From Hysterangium stoloniferum (Eukaryota > Basidiomycota > Agaricomycetes > Hysterangiales > Hysterangiaceae): a stretch of DNA of 64,000 nt. Made by a program: the position numbers and the translations under genes. Position 1 is the first letter of the stretch, and each line of letters opens with the position of its first letter. The stretch spans positions 39,417 to 103,416 of the forward strand of contig WHVD01000235.1 of the NCBI GenBank assembly GCA_015178975.1, written 5' to 3'. The notes beneath the pieces were generated by a model. That model was not told the DNA's origin and did no database searches. It was given only the letters and a program-made list of their open reading frames with translations. Below are positions 1 through 10,568 of the stretch, in pieces.

Positions 1-272
1 ATTCTACTATCTGCTCTGTTTGTGTAAGGTTCAGCTTGAGAGATAGTGTAATCCTTCAGTTTGAGCTTCTTACAAAGAGGAACAAACAGAGTAGGAATAG
101 GCTCCAATTCGAAATAACTCCTGTAACTAATGGGTGGCTTCCCTATTTATGCTAGCATTCGTAGACTAACCTCCTTAATGATAGATAATAGAAATGAAAT
201 GGTGTAATGATCAGAAAATAATCTACCCTCTATTTAGCTCCTGAGTCTGCCACCAGGTCCGCTCCCATTACA
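1..272 (-). repeat. Part of the 3' LTR of the gypsy element
   Basis: Read on the minus strand, the gypsy coding region is followed by a purine tract (minus-strand GGGAGGGTGGG, at 273-283). The next bases, TGTAATGGG, start at 272. A purine-rich primer site directly abutting TG is the normal boundary of a 3' LTR, so I place the LTR start there. It runs off the left edge of the window, so its length and target duplication cannot be seen. Confidence 0.5.
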
Positions 273-320
273 CCCACCCTCCCACGCTGCAATGCAGTGT
301 GCCATTAACAGCGGGCTGGT

Positions 321-2204
321 TTAATGATGCAATTCCAACACCCCCCGCTCCAGCTTGTCAAAGTCGTCACTCACATAACCGCCATCGAGGTCCATCTTCT
401 CCTGTCGACCATGACCAATCTGTTGAGTCAATGCATCTGACCCATCCTTCTTCATCAACCAATATTGTGCTGATGCCCTTACACACCCCTCAGTTGCCTG
501 CAGTGGACTTAAGACTGGCATGCCGTTCCCAGGCCGAGTTTCAAGGCAGTGCACTGAAGATGATGCCACTGGCACAGAAGTACCCTGCTGCCGCCTCCTT
601 CTCTGGCGATGGATAGCACTTGAGGCCTGTGTTTGGTGCCGTGACGGTAGGCTCCCTGGTACATCCAGCTGTGGAGACAACCTGTCTATCAGCGATGCAG
701 GTTGTTGTCTCTCCCTCCAGGCACGGGTCTGTTCCCTTACATGAGGGTTGACCATAGATTTGGGTTGCAGTATGTTATTCTTCTGCTGTGCTTCGAGGAG
801 TTGACACTGCATAGTCTCGAACTGCTCCATACACAAGTCCCATGCCACTTGGATGCCTCGAAGAGCACGATAATGAACGGCAGCCATTGTAGTCATCAAA
901 AACTCTGTGGATACTTGCATTGGATAATCCTGAGCATACATAGTGGGTGATTCTTGCGCAGCAATTGGGACAGCTGAACCGACATAAATAGAAGGCAAGT
1001 CTTCAGCACTTGATATGTAAGACACTTCCTGATGACACTCTGAGCTCAAAGACATCTTGGCAACTTCGATTTGATTAGAGAGCCACCCTTGGCCCCTGGG
1101 CAATGATCGAGCACTTGTAACACCTAATGCCTCCAGGTAAGCCTTCAATGGCTGAACGTGCTGAACATCTTGATATGGCAACCAGGTAGTGTTGCCAGTG
1201 TTCCACAAAACCTCAAAGAAAGCATTGATGCCCTTGCCCAAATGAGCAATAAGCTTCTCGACTGCCCACTCACAAGGCCAACTACCAAAGCCAGGAATCT
1301 GCCTCAACTGCCTCCCTGGGAACAGACGATCATCATTCGGAATGTGTATATGAAGCAATGAGGCATGAAAACTTGGGTTAATCCCCTGCTGCTTGAGCTC
1401 CCTTGACCATTCCAACTGGTATGTTGCTCCTGGCTCCAGTACCTGGCTGATCCTAAAAGGCCCAATATATTTTGGCAGCAGTTTACATGCCCAATTTTTT
1501 GGTAAGTGTAAGTTCTTCATGGATAGATAAACCAAATCATTGACACTAAATGCAGCAGACCTCCAGTGTCGATTTGCCTGCCACGTCTGCTTAACCCTGG
1601 CTGTCAGTATCTCATCATGCGCATTCATGATTGCTAGCTTCATCCGTTCTGCAAATTCAAGGACACCTGGATACATTGTATTGTTGTCCCAGAGCAGTGG
1701 CCATGGCAGCCGACCATAATTCGGAAAAAATGGTGAGAATCCAGTTGTTTCTGATGTAGCGTTATTCATAGCAAACTCAATAGCAGGCAGCTTCGACACC
1801 CAATCTTTCTGGTTTGGTGCTACACATTGCCTAAGCATTTGAGTCATTGTTCGATTTGCATGTTCAGTTGCACCATCTGTTTGGGGGTGGTATGATGAAG
1901 ACATCCGCAATTCGACTCCTATCAACTGATGAAGCTTTCTCCAAAAGATACTTGTAAATAGTGAATCTCAATCACTAATGATTTTGTCTGGCAGCCCATG
2001 CAACTTGTAAACATGTTTGAAGATCACCTCAGCCATTTGAATAGCAGTATAGTTGCTGCATGCTGGTACCAAATGGACCATGCAAGTTAAATGGTCAATA
2101 ATCACACAGATGCTATCGAACTCTCTGAGGTGATTCTTGGACACTGGCAAGGGTCCTACAAAATCAATCCCAATTGCCTCCCACGGCTGCGATGGCACTT
2201 CCAT
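321..2204 (-). pseudogene. Gypsy integrase core, chromodomain and long C-terminal tail
   Basis: The integrase core begins with WEAIGIDFVGPLP (first catalytic Asp), continues to GLPDKIISD (second Asp), and after an in-frame TGA reaches YHPQTDGATEHAN (catalytic Glu region). The stop sits where related copies have Arg before DSLF, so a CGA to TGA change is a plausible cause. The stretch from 1925 to 321 is open for 534 codons. It holds the rest of the core, then a chromodomain-like segment (VEKLIAHLG, then WNTGNTTWLPYQDV). After that come about 260 residues that are Gln-, Ser- and Arg-rich and that I do not recognise. Chromodomains steer integration toward particular chromatin; the tail's role is unknown. 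Confidence 0.85.
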
Positions 2205-2224
2205 TGAATGAAGTTGTCCCTGCA

Positions 2225-3745
2225 GTTTCTGTGTTTCAGATTTTGTGAGGTATCAGCATTATCTCATAATGTTCTCTTAATTTTCTTTGAATTACTTAAT
2301 ATTTTCTCAAATTTTATTGTATTTTTATTATGTTTATTGTGAAAAATAGGCCTCATTCCTTTTAACTTCGCATAAATAATAGCATATATGGACTCATATT
2401 ATGCTATTATTATTTAATTAATTTATTATAATTTTTAACTAATTATTTATATTTTATTTACTTAGTTATTGCTTTTCGGCACCTTGCTGCAGACTTTGTC
2501 TGCGCATTTTTGGAGTCACGTGACGTATTAGATAAGCCTCCGGTGTCGGGATGTCACACAAGTCACGGAAGTGACTACCCGAGTCATTAATTGATTCCGC
2601 CGACTCATCGTTTGATTCCGTCCCGGGACCGCGGCCTTGAACCTTCATGTACAAGCAAGAGGTTAGAACCCTTGTCTCAGAGAGGGGAATCATGTGATAA
2701 ATAAAGGGTAAATAATAACTAGAATATGAGGTCATTATGATCTAACTAGTGACCTCATAAACTAAATAATTAGCTAATTATTTAGTTATTATTTAGTTAT
2801 TATTTAGCTATCAAAATGTATATAAGGAGGGCCAATGTCACAATATGGGGGCTTACGCAGGCTTGTCACGAGTCACAATAGAACACGTTGCAGATATTGA
2901 CAATACGCTATTACGCTATTGTCCAAATTCTTTTGTCTAAAACCTTTCTTTGTTCAGTTTTTCTCTATTGTCTAGAATCATTTATAAGTACACGTTATGT
3001 AGAAAGTACCTCAGTCGATTCCACTATATTGTGACGACTGAGGTAAGTCATACTACTTTATATTGTGACGACTGAGATATCTTCTGTTATAGCCAAGTTT
3101 CCAATAAAATCATCATATCTCACACATTTTACTGCACAGCTCAGAAGCTTATCTAATCATCCTAAGGACAATAATAGCCTTAGTCTGATACACTCACTGC
3201 AAGCACCTACACTTGCAGCATCTTGAATCTTTGTCAGCAACTCTTGAACTTAGCTAATCATCTAAGTTCCCCCAGCCTCACAGCTACCCTTTAGGCTTAT
3301 TAATTACATAATAAACCTAATAAGTATCTAAGTATCCTTACTGAATTTCCCTGCCAATACTAGATTATTCAAGGCCCAGCCCTAAGTTTATTGAATTAAT
3401 CAAGTACAAGCACTCAGATAATCCAATACAAATATTTTCTCTATTAATAAATTATGTAACACCTTGTTAAATAACTATTAATAGTTACAAATAGGCATAC
3501 AAGAATCCGAAGCTTTATATCAAGTCTCTGCTAAGGTACTGCGCATATACTCAGCTTCTAGCCCCTATTCTCAAGGAATAGTTCTTTTATTTGCTAAAAG
3601 AGTCATATATTGTTCTATTGAACCTTTCAATAATCAAAATAAGCATTGATTTGAGTTGTTTAAGCTTAATAGCGCAGCTCATTAATCTATCAGTATTTAA
3701 ATTACTGGACCTTTCCTTGTTTTATTGTTGAAGCTCTGTGACACT
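2225..3745. repeat. AT-rich non-coding insertion inside the gypsy integrase
   Basis: The insertion separates the integrase zinc domain from its catalytic core. It has no credible coding region. It contains a TATA-like TATAAGGAGG near 2820, a repeated ATTGTGACGACTGAG motif near 3034 and 3061, and runs of TTATTTAG-type repeats near 2760-2800. The right edge reads CACTATAACA, close to the TAACA ends of other LTRs here. No matching left end or 5-bp target duplication was found, so an LTR with an eroded left end is only one possibility. Confidence 0.5.
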
Positions 3746-3760
3746 ATAACATATATTGAG

Positions 3761-3956
3761 CTATTTAAGAGAATCCCCTGAATACATTACAGATTTCAAA
3801 GTGGCACACATGCTGCATGACTTGCAAAATAATTCGACGTTCTTGGTTAATGATGGCCACCACACATTGGTTTGCAAATATGTGGCAGTTTTCCTTGCTC
3901 CTAGATGCGCCAAGATGGAATGGGCGTGCAAGATAACAATTTCCCACACTTGTCAA
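3761..3956 (-). pseudogene. Gypsy integrase zinc-binding domain
   Basis: The minus-strand peptide contains HSILAHLGARKTATYL followed by WWPSL and CKSCSMC. These are the two His and two Cys of the integrase H2C2 zinc domain that precedes the catalytic core. The reading frame stops soon afterwards, at the edge of the inserted AT-rich repeat. The catalytic core resumes at 2204 on the far side of the insertion. Confidence 0.8.
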
Positions 3957-4303
3957 TTCCCAATGGTAATATCAGGGTGCAAAGCAGTTTGATGCCATCC
4001 AGATTTAAAAACAGAAAACCATCCTGCGACGTAAAGCCCTTATACTCCTGCGGCGTTGCCCATATCCTAGAGAAGAAAACATCTGATCCATACTGTCATT
4101 GTAGGGCTTCTGGGATGTCCAATCCTGAGTGGCCCTCCAATGGAATTTCCGCTAGTGGATAATCTGAGGGCAACCCAGGTAACCCGCCCTCCATTGTCAC
4201 TTGTGAAGATTGCCATTCAACGTAATCTTGATGACCAGACATATCTGGTGTTTTGCCCCTCTCCCCTTGTGATGGATGCTCCAGGGGTGATCCAGATAAC
4301 TTA

Positions 4304-4945
4304 CTATGACCCTTGTGTGTGTTTTCGGTCATCTGTCCTGATCCTTCGTGTTTGAGTGGCCAACCTTTCTGACTGTCTTGGTGTGTCCTCCAATGCTAAC
4401 ACTGTGGACCCTGCTGTATACAGTGGTGTTGACACACTGTTGAAGCCAGGTACCCCTGAAATGTAGTGCACCCCCCGTGTATCCTCTTCCATCCCTGGAA
4501 TGTCAGCTACGTACTCTGATTCAGCCCTAATAGTACCCAAGGGCTCATTGCTATACATTCTTGATAGTGCATTGGCAAAAGTATCCGACTTTCTGGGAAT
4601 ATAGTGGATCTCGAAGTTGAACTCATTTAGAAGATCCAGCCAACATGTCTGTCTAGGAGACAAGTTCTTCTGTGTAAGTATATATTCTATCCCCTTATGG
4701 TCAGTACAGATTCAAAATTTTACCCCCAACAGTTGTGAGCAAAATCGTTTCAATGATTCCATGATAGCCAACAACTCCTGTTCATGAACAGGATAGTTCT
4801 GTTGAGCCGAGTTGAACTTCCCTGACCAGAATGACACTACTGCAGCAGTGCTAAGATCTTCACTTTGACTGAGAATGCCACTTGCTCCTGTTAAACAAGC
4901 ATCTGTCACCAAGTTAATGGTTTGGTGACCTGGTGAGTAGTCCAA
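4304..4945 (-). pseudogene. Gypsy RNase H domain
   Basis: Two minus-strand open stretches (4945-4712 and 4663-4304) together cover RNase H. The first has LVTDACLTGASGIL (catalytic Asp with Gly-rich turn) and HEQELLAI (catalytic Glu helix). The second has FEIHYIPRKSDTFANALSR, the usual end of gypsy RNase H, where the last catalytic Asp sits before NALSR. A stop and a frame change separate the two. In the element this enzyme would remove the RNA strand during reverse transcription. Confidence 0.85.
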
Positions 4946-5191
4946 TGCAATTTGATAGCTGTCACGATGGCCCTGAACAATACACTTGATATCTTCGAAA
5001 GCATGCTGCTCAGTAGCCCCCTACCACCACTGCCTGTTTACTCCTGTCTGGGCTGCTAAAATAGCCATTGTGATTCAAACTCCCTCACAGTTGTTAGCAA
5101 GATATCCTACAGCCCCCAAAAATCCAGCCAGAAGTTGCTTATTCGTAGGAATCTTCCAGTTGGCCACTGTGTCAACTTTATGTGTGTCCAT

Positions 5192-5800
5192 TTATATACC
5201 TTTATCGTTAATCACATGCCCTAAAACCTGTAACTCTGAAGCAAACAAGTGCATCTTGTTGACAGCCAGATATAATTTTTCCCAATGGAGCACTGTAAAC
5301 ACAGTGTGTAGATGCTTCACATGATCACTGATAGAGTCAGAATATACAACAATATCATCCAAGTATACATCCATGAAAACACCGATATACAGCGCAAATA
5401 TGTGGTTCATCAATGTCTGGTAAGTAGAAGGACCATTGCAATCCCTGATTTGTAATGTTAAACTTTCCATAGTGCCATCCAGAGAGGTGAACAATGTCTG
5501 GTGAACATGCTCGGGAACCACTTGGATCTGCTCATAAGCATCCTTCCCATCTATCAAACTCCAATACTTATGATGCACAACATTTCGTAGAATGGCTTCA
5601 ATATCTGGCAAGGGGGTAGCCAGCTTATATGTGTTAGCATTCTGCTCATGCTTATCCACTACAGTGCATATCCACAAAGTGCCATCAGCTTTTGGAGGTT
5701 TAGGAATAATGAGCATAGGGCATGTATTTGTTCCCGTGGCAACCCTCCACCTCCCATTCTTGATATATGTGGTTTTCTTTTCATGCCATAGCTTCCTCAT
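5192..5800 (-). pseudogene. Gypsy reverse transcriptase
   Basis: An open minus-strand stretch of 202 codons covers the RT fingers and palm. Visible landmarks are CPMLIIPKPPK, YWSLIDGKDAYEQI (the palm Asp), FTSLDGTMESL where family members have the conserved F.T..G....., and YLDDIVVYS, the catalytic YxDD box. The frame ends at LGHVINDKGI, where the thumb begins, so the thumb and connection are missing from this frame. The family would copy the element RNA into DNA in virus-like particles; this copy is broken at both ends. Confidence 0.9.
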
Positions 5801-5827
5801 TGCTTCGGGACATTTGGATGGTCTCCA

Positions 5828-6415
5828 TTAGTAAGCTTTGGCATCGTCAATGATTGGAATGGTATGATTAACAGCCCATAATGGAGGCAATGCTGTTGAT
5901 GCAGTGTCTGGGTCAAGGTCAGCTGCTTCAGCATGTAAATCTGCCCTTAACCTCTCTAACTCATCATCAAAAATTTCCGCCACTGCAGAATGGAGAGTCT
6001 CAATGGTATCTCCTTCCATAGGGAGTGGTAGAGGTGACCCAATGTTGACCCTTGTAGGATTCAGCCCCATCATAACTTGATGTTGAAATATGAATAGAGT
6101 CCCTAATATCAAGTCGTATGAATCAAGGTTAGCAACATCAAAATGCCGAGTACAATTGATGTTCTGATATGAAAACTGAGCAGTTGCTGAATAATTGATT
6201 TTTGACCATGATCTGTGAACAGCAAGCTGGATAGTAAGTGGTTTTACTAGTGGATCCTTGACTACCTGCAGCTGATAGACTAGCATCGTTGACATGAAGT
6301 CTGCAAGTGATCCACTATCAATTAAAGCTTTCACTGGTCGTTCATTAATAAATGCCTCAATGACCACAGGTTTTGGCATGCAACAAGTAAAGTCTTTGGT
6401 TGCATTGAAGTACAC
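5828..6415 (-). pseudogene. Gypsy aspartic protease
   Basis: The minus-strand stretch of 195 codons has the pepsin-like retroviral protease pattern. It shows VKALIDSGSLADFMS (catalytic Asp-Ser-Gly near residue 36) and, further on, YDLILGTLFIF, the expected flap/ILG region. It lies immediately upstream of the RT segment in the same direction, the usual gag-pro-pol order. The acidic region ELERLRADLHAEAADLDPD near its end is a linker. The protease family matures Gag-Pol polyprotein. Confidence 0.85.
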
Positions 6416-6674
6416 TGGACCATTTCAACCCCTTCATTTTGCAAGTGACTCTTCTTCCTATTTCCTAACATCTTTTTCTTAGGCATATGAGCAGCATTGA
6501 CAAACATGACTGCCCCTGACAAGTCCTCTGGGATTTCTTACCTGGCCACAATATGTGGCACTGTCCATTCGTCATGTTGGAGATGGTCTTTTGTAACCAG
6601 GTAAGTTACTGATAACTCCCAGTCATGAATATGATACAATCCTGCAGAGAATCAGATGATAAATTGCTGTTGCT

Positions 6675-7685
6675 TCACTCCATTTGCATCATTAAAGACA
6701 CTTGTCTTATAGTAGACTTGGAAATGGAGTTTGAGAAGATTGCACATTGCCTCTTGACAATACCTTCGAAGTGCAGGCATATCATCAGAGAAACCAGGTA
6801 TGTGTTCCTCATAGACAGCTTTATTTTATCATCCATGTCCTCATTCAGCCTGAACACCGACCAGGGCATAAAAAGAGGTAGGTCATTGTGGTTCTCGTCC
6901 CATATCTGAAGTCTCAACTCTTCTGGATGTACCCTAAACTGGACATCAGGATTAATCCCCTCCTGCAGTGCTTCTTCTGGTGGAAAGTACTCCTTCAGAG
7001 CTTTGAGAAGATGCTGTGCTGGACTAGTTCCATCTGACCTCGGTGGCTCCTCATCCTCCATTGTTTCCCATTGAGTAGCCCCCCCTGCCATTGGGATAGC
7101 AGTGCTAATGACTTGCACCATTTCCCAGTGACCACTAAAGAGGGCTTGTTTTGTAATTGCCATGTATAAATGGGGCTGTAAGCGGTCCACAATTTCATAC
7201 ACCCAATGCATACCATCAAAAGATACCTGAAACCGCTCTGTGTGTCACATTCCTGCTGACATGGACTCAATTCACGAAAAATATGTACAACAACGCTGTT
7301 GTATAATCCTTGCAACTGTCACACGGTCTGCGCAGTCATCAGTGAGCTTTTTCCCTAACAATTCTGGGTCATTCACGATGCTTTGAGTAACAGTAAACCC
7401 TGGTTCCCTACATTCAACTTTGCCAATATGAAGAGGGTCCCCACATATGATGTTGTCCCTCACCCGAAAGTCTTTGACTGAATAGGACACCTCAAACTGT
7501 GTCAGTGGATTTTGACCCTCAGTGATTGCAGTATCAGGCCCAAAGTATTCTGTGATTGCCCTCTGCAGCCAGGCAGTATAAATTCGATCATGTAAGTTAT
7601 TGAACTCCTGTTGTCTCTCCTCATCCCTAATCACGAATGAGGCCATATGTAGTTGTAACTCTGCCCGCTCTTTCTTTCTTTCCAA
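6675..7685 (-). pseudogene. Duplicated unknown domain between gag and protease
   Basis: Two adjacent minus-strand stretches (7685-7272 and 7211-6675) look like diverged copies of one domain. The first contains AITEYFGPDTAITEGQNPLTQF and the second ALKEYFPPEEALQEGINPDVQF, with the same spacing to a later R.RD/R.QI.D motif. I do not know this domain from canonical gypsy Gag-Pol. It may belong to Gag or be a captured host domain. Both copies carry frame breaks. Confidence 0.55.
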
Positions 7686-7702
7686 GTTGGTAAGTCGTTT
7701 AC

Positions 7703-9161
7703 TCAGACAGTTCCAGCAGACATGGTTACCCTTTTTTTCGATGCTGACACAAACTTCCCACAGGGGCAGTTGCGGGATTCGTGACCCTCATTCTTGCAGG
7801 AGAAACATCGCCCCTCTGCTTGAAGTTGATTCATCTCGCTCCGACTTAATTTAGGATGTGGTTCAAGAGTGGTACTTCCCGATCCAGATGTTTTGGACTG
7901 GTAATTTTTCGCCCCTTGACTATCAGCTTTCTGCCCCATCTGACTCACTAGGTCCTTCTTTCGGGGCCATATCTGAGGCGATCTGGATGATGTGTTTTCC
8001 CTTCTCCCTTTTTCTGTGATCTGAAATTCTTGTGCTGCCTCAAATCGGGTAGCAGTTTTGATGAGTTTCTTCCATGATGTACATATTGTCAGGATTGAGT
8101 CCATTATCTAACCATTTCTCTTTAATATAGTCAAATGCCCCATCCCACATGATTTACTTTAGTTGTCACTCATGGATGTCAGGAAACCTCCTCACATTAT
8201 TTTTGACATCTTGCACAAAATCATGAAAACATTTTCTACCCTGCCTGGCGGACGTAAGTTGCTTTCAAAGATGCACCTTATAATCAGCAGGAAAACAATA
8301 ATTGAATAGACCATCATACACAGCCTTCAAAGTCCACTTCCATTTGCTCAAAGCTACATGCTTCATATAGGAGCTTGCCTTTCCATCGAGGAAGTATATA
8401 ATCAATTTAACCACCCACTTGCAATCTAACCCATTAATCTCTGCCCAGAGATCATATGCATAGATGAAGGCTTCAAGAATGTCAAGTTCAGCTATGCCAT
8501 TATATATCACAGTCTGCTTCATTTTAACTCCAGCTAACAGTTTTTTAGTCTGTTTAGCATCAGCCTTTGACTGTCTGTGCTTTTCGTGTCTTATTCATGT
8601 AGAGCTCGGTGAGTTTTTCTTTCCATGCTTCTTCTTCCTTGTTTCAGAATGGCTCCCAGGAACATCTTCTGACCCCGATCCTGAATCAGGTGAGTCTGTG
8701 CTCCTTCTACTGATTTCCAAATCAGTGGAAATACTACTGGATGAATCATCTGATCAATCACTACTAGATGGGCTACTTGAATCGGATGGTGGTCCGAACT
8801 TCCCTTGCCCTCCTACTGCAAAGTACCCACCCTCCGGCACTTGTGAAGACTCCCATACATAATGGCTAGTAACTTTCTTGGGCTTCTACTCTTTTTGTGG
8901 CTGACTATTCCACATTTCACTCCCTTTGTGCAGGTTCTTTAAGGGACGTTCGCCTTCCATTCTTCCTTTCCCTTTGTTGGATGGCATCGGCAACTCCTTT
9001 TTAGATCCATCTGCATTTGCAGGTTCTAACATAGAAGATGTGGTTTCGGTTGTCATAGGTGCGTTTTCCTCCACCTTAACCAACACTGGGAAAGATAGCT
9101 TGCGACGGTCTGCTGCTGAGGACAATTCGGGGCGAGCTGAGTTTAAGGTTGTGCACGTCAA
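7703..9161 (-). pseudogene. Gypsy Gag with CCHC zinc knuckle
   Basis: Three minus-strand stretches make up Gag. 9161-8886 is a charged N-terminal region. 8522-8265 has a retrotransposon Gag-like helix region (WVVKLIIYFLDGKASSYM, then YDGLFNYCFPADYK). 8104-7703 ends in CFSCKNEGHESRNC, a CX2CX4HX4C zinc knuckle that binds RNA. They lie in different frames with gaps of about 160-360 bp, so at least two disruptions have occurred. Gag forms the particle that packages the element RNA. Confidence 0.8.
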
Positions 9162-9489
9162 ATTGTTGTTTTTTAATATTTATTATTGTATGTGGTGTAT
9201 CCTACTTTACTTCACAAATTAGTTCAACCTCTCGAGGTAACTGTGCTGAGTTTAAATTCGTATTTATTCGCTTGATTCAAATACACTTATCCTGTTGGAA
9301 TGTCAACCTGACCGAAGTAAAGAGACCGAGTTTCAATCCATTTTGTGCAACGCACTCTAACTGAAATTGTCACGTACCGCTCACTTATGTGGAGTTTGTC
9401 TTTCGCGCTCGCGTGCCTCTAGATACAGTCCTTTCCTATGTGAGATGATGAGACAATTCTCGAAGCTGTACGCTCAGCATTTAATTCTG
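9162..9489. other. Spacer between gypsy gag and the kinase-flank repeat
   Basis: No coding signal or recognised repeat end was found here. The gypsy 5' LTR would be expected in this interval, but no boundary with a primer-binding site could be recognised. Confidence 0.3.
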
Positions 9490-9693
9490 ACAATACAATT
9501 CAGACCGACGACCATCCCTTCTTCACACTCCCTCACATATCAATCATCACCCGACTTCAACATTTATACATCCCGCTTCGACCCGCGCAACCTCGATGCT
9601 ATTCTTCTTATTTTACGTTACGTACAGCATATCAAAACATCCCTGCCCACGGTGTACTGTGTTTTTGATTGACCAACCGCGACGTTTGGTAAG

Positions 9694-10262
9694 GTGTTCG
9701 GCGTCGGCTTGCGAGGTAATGTTAGGTCGAATCTAGAGCTGGGGCATGTTCCGTCTGAACGGCCTGATTCTGTAGCTGCATCGCTCCTATCAGGTCTTTG
9801 TATCGGTCTTGGCATAACGGGCAGCCCGGAGACTATTGACGTCCTTATAGATGAACTCGGACTCGCGAGTGATGGGACGGCGAGGAGCGAGGCAGCCACG
9901 ACACAACCCGCTGGTACATGCTTGTAGCTACTAGGCGGTTATGACCAGGTGTACCTGCGTTCGAATAACCTGGACAATATCCTCTATTCGTTGAAGAAGT
10001 TGAACATTTCCGAGGCAGATACCCCCTTCTGAAGGTACATATTCCCTTTCGTCTGCCGCCTTCTCGAATTGATAGCTAATAAATGTACTGCAGTTTGCTA
10101 TCGCTAATATTGAAAATTATCTCGCGACATGACCTCAGTAGCGATGAAATTGTTGCGGAGACTAGCCCCGCATGGAATTTATGGAACGAGGCGGGACTCG
10201 GAAGCTGGGGTTTATTGGATAGCGACAGCGGATCTGGTATTTCACAGGAACAAATAATTAAT
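9694..10262 (+). other. Conserved ORFs of unknown function, convergent with the kinase
   Basis: Three short plus-strand stretches read like real coding sequence: 9694-9927 (has SGLCIGLGITGSPETIDVLI), an exon-like piece at about 9928-10031 (YDQVYLRSNNLDNILYSL, ending in TGA), and 10083-10265 (WNEAGLGSWGLLDSDSGSGI). All three are also preserved in the inverted copy at 42384-42943, with few amino-acid changes. The first also appears in part near 50.0-50.1 kb, where the copy breaks off. They may be exons of one small gene, but I could not find consistent splice sites. The family is not recognised. Confidence 0.35.
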
Positions 10263-10568
10263 TAAATATCAATTCGTGCTATGTCTTTCAAAACCCGAAT
10301 AAGCTTGTCACTACATTGGTATAATTTTCAATTCCCTGCCAGAGCCTTACTGTAAATATCCCCGGACCGAACAGACCTAATCCCTTTTAGATTAGCCCCC
10401 CCATGTAATAGGAAATTTTTCTGAAAAGGGCCGGTAACCCTGTGGCAGGCTGTATTTCAACAATGTTCAAACTGACATATTCGTGGTCATATTACATCAG
10501 GATTGGTATTCAACAAATACTAGGATTTACAATCGAGTTTCATACGGGTATGCAGGTATCTTGCATCA

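Larger units (their letters stand above)
1..9161 (-). mobile_element. Decayed Ty3/gypsy chromodomain LTR retrotransposon
   Basis: On the minus strand the order is gag with zinc knuckle, an extra duplicated domain, aspartic protease, reverse transcriptase, RNase H, integrase zinc domain, integrase core, chromodomain, then a purine tract and LTR start. Protease-RT-RNaseH-integrase is the Ty3/gypsy order, and a C-terminal chromodomain is typical of chromoviruses. The reading frame is broken by stops and shifts in nearly every domain, and the integrase is split by an unrelated AT-rich insertion at about 2225-3745. I could not identify a 5' LTR beyond 9161. The element is not autonomous as it stands. 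Confidence 0.9.

Noticed and set aside
299-950. Plus-strand ORFs at the left edge
   Set aside because: They lie antisense to the gypsy integrase tail, which is the longer and motif-bearing frame.
2225-3745. Complete LTR element in the gypsy integrase
   Set aside because: The right edge looks like an LTR end, but no left partner, paired LTRs or 5-bp duplication could be found. It is kept only as an unclassified insertion.
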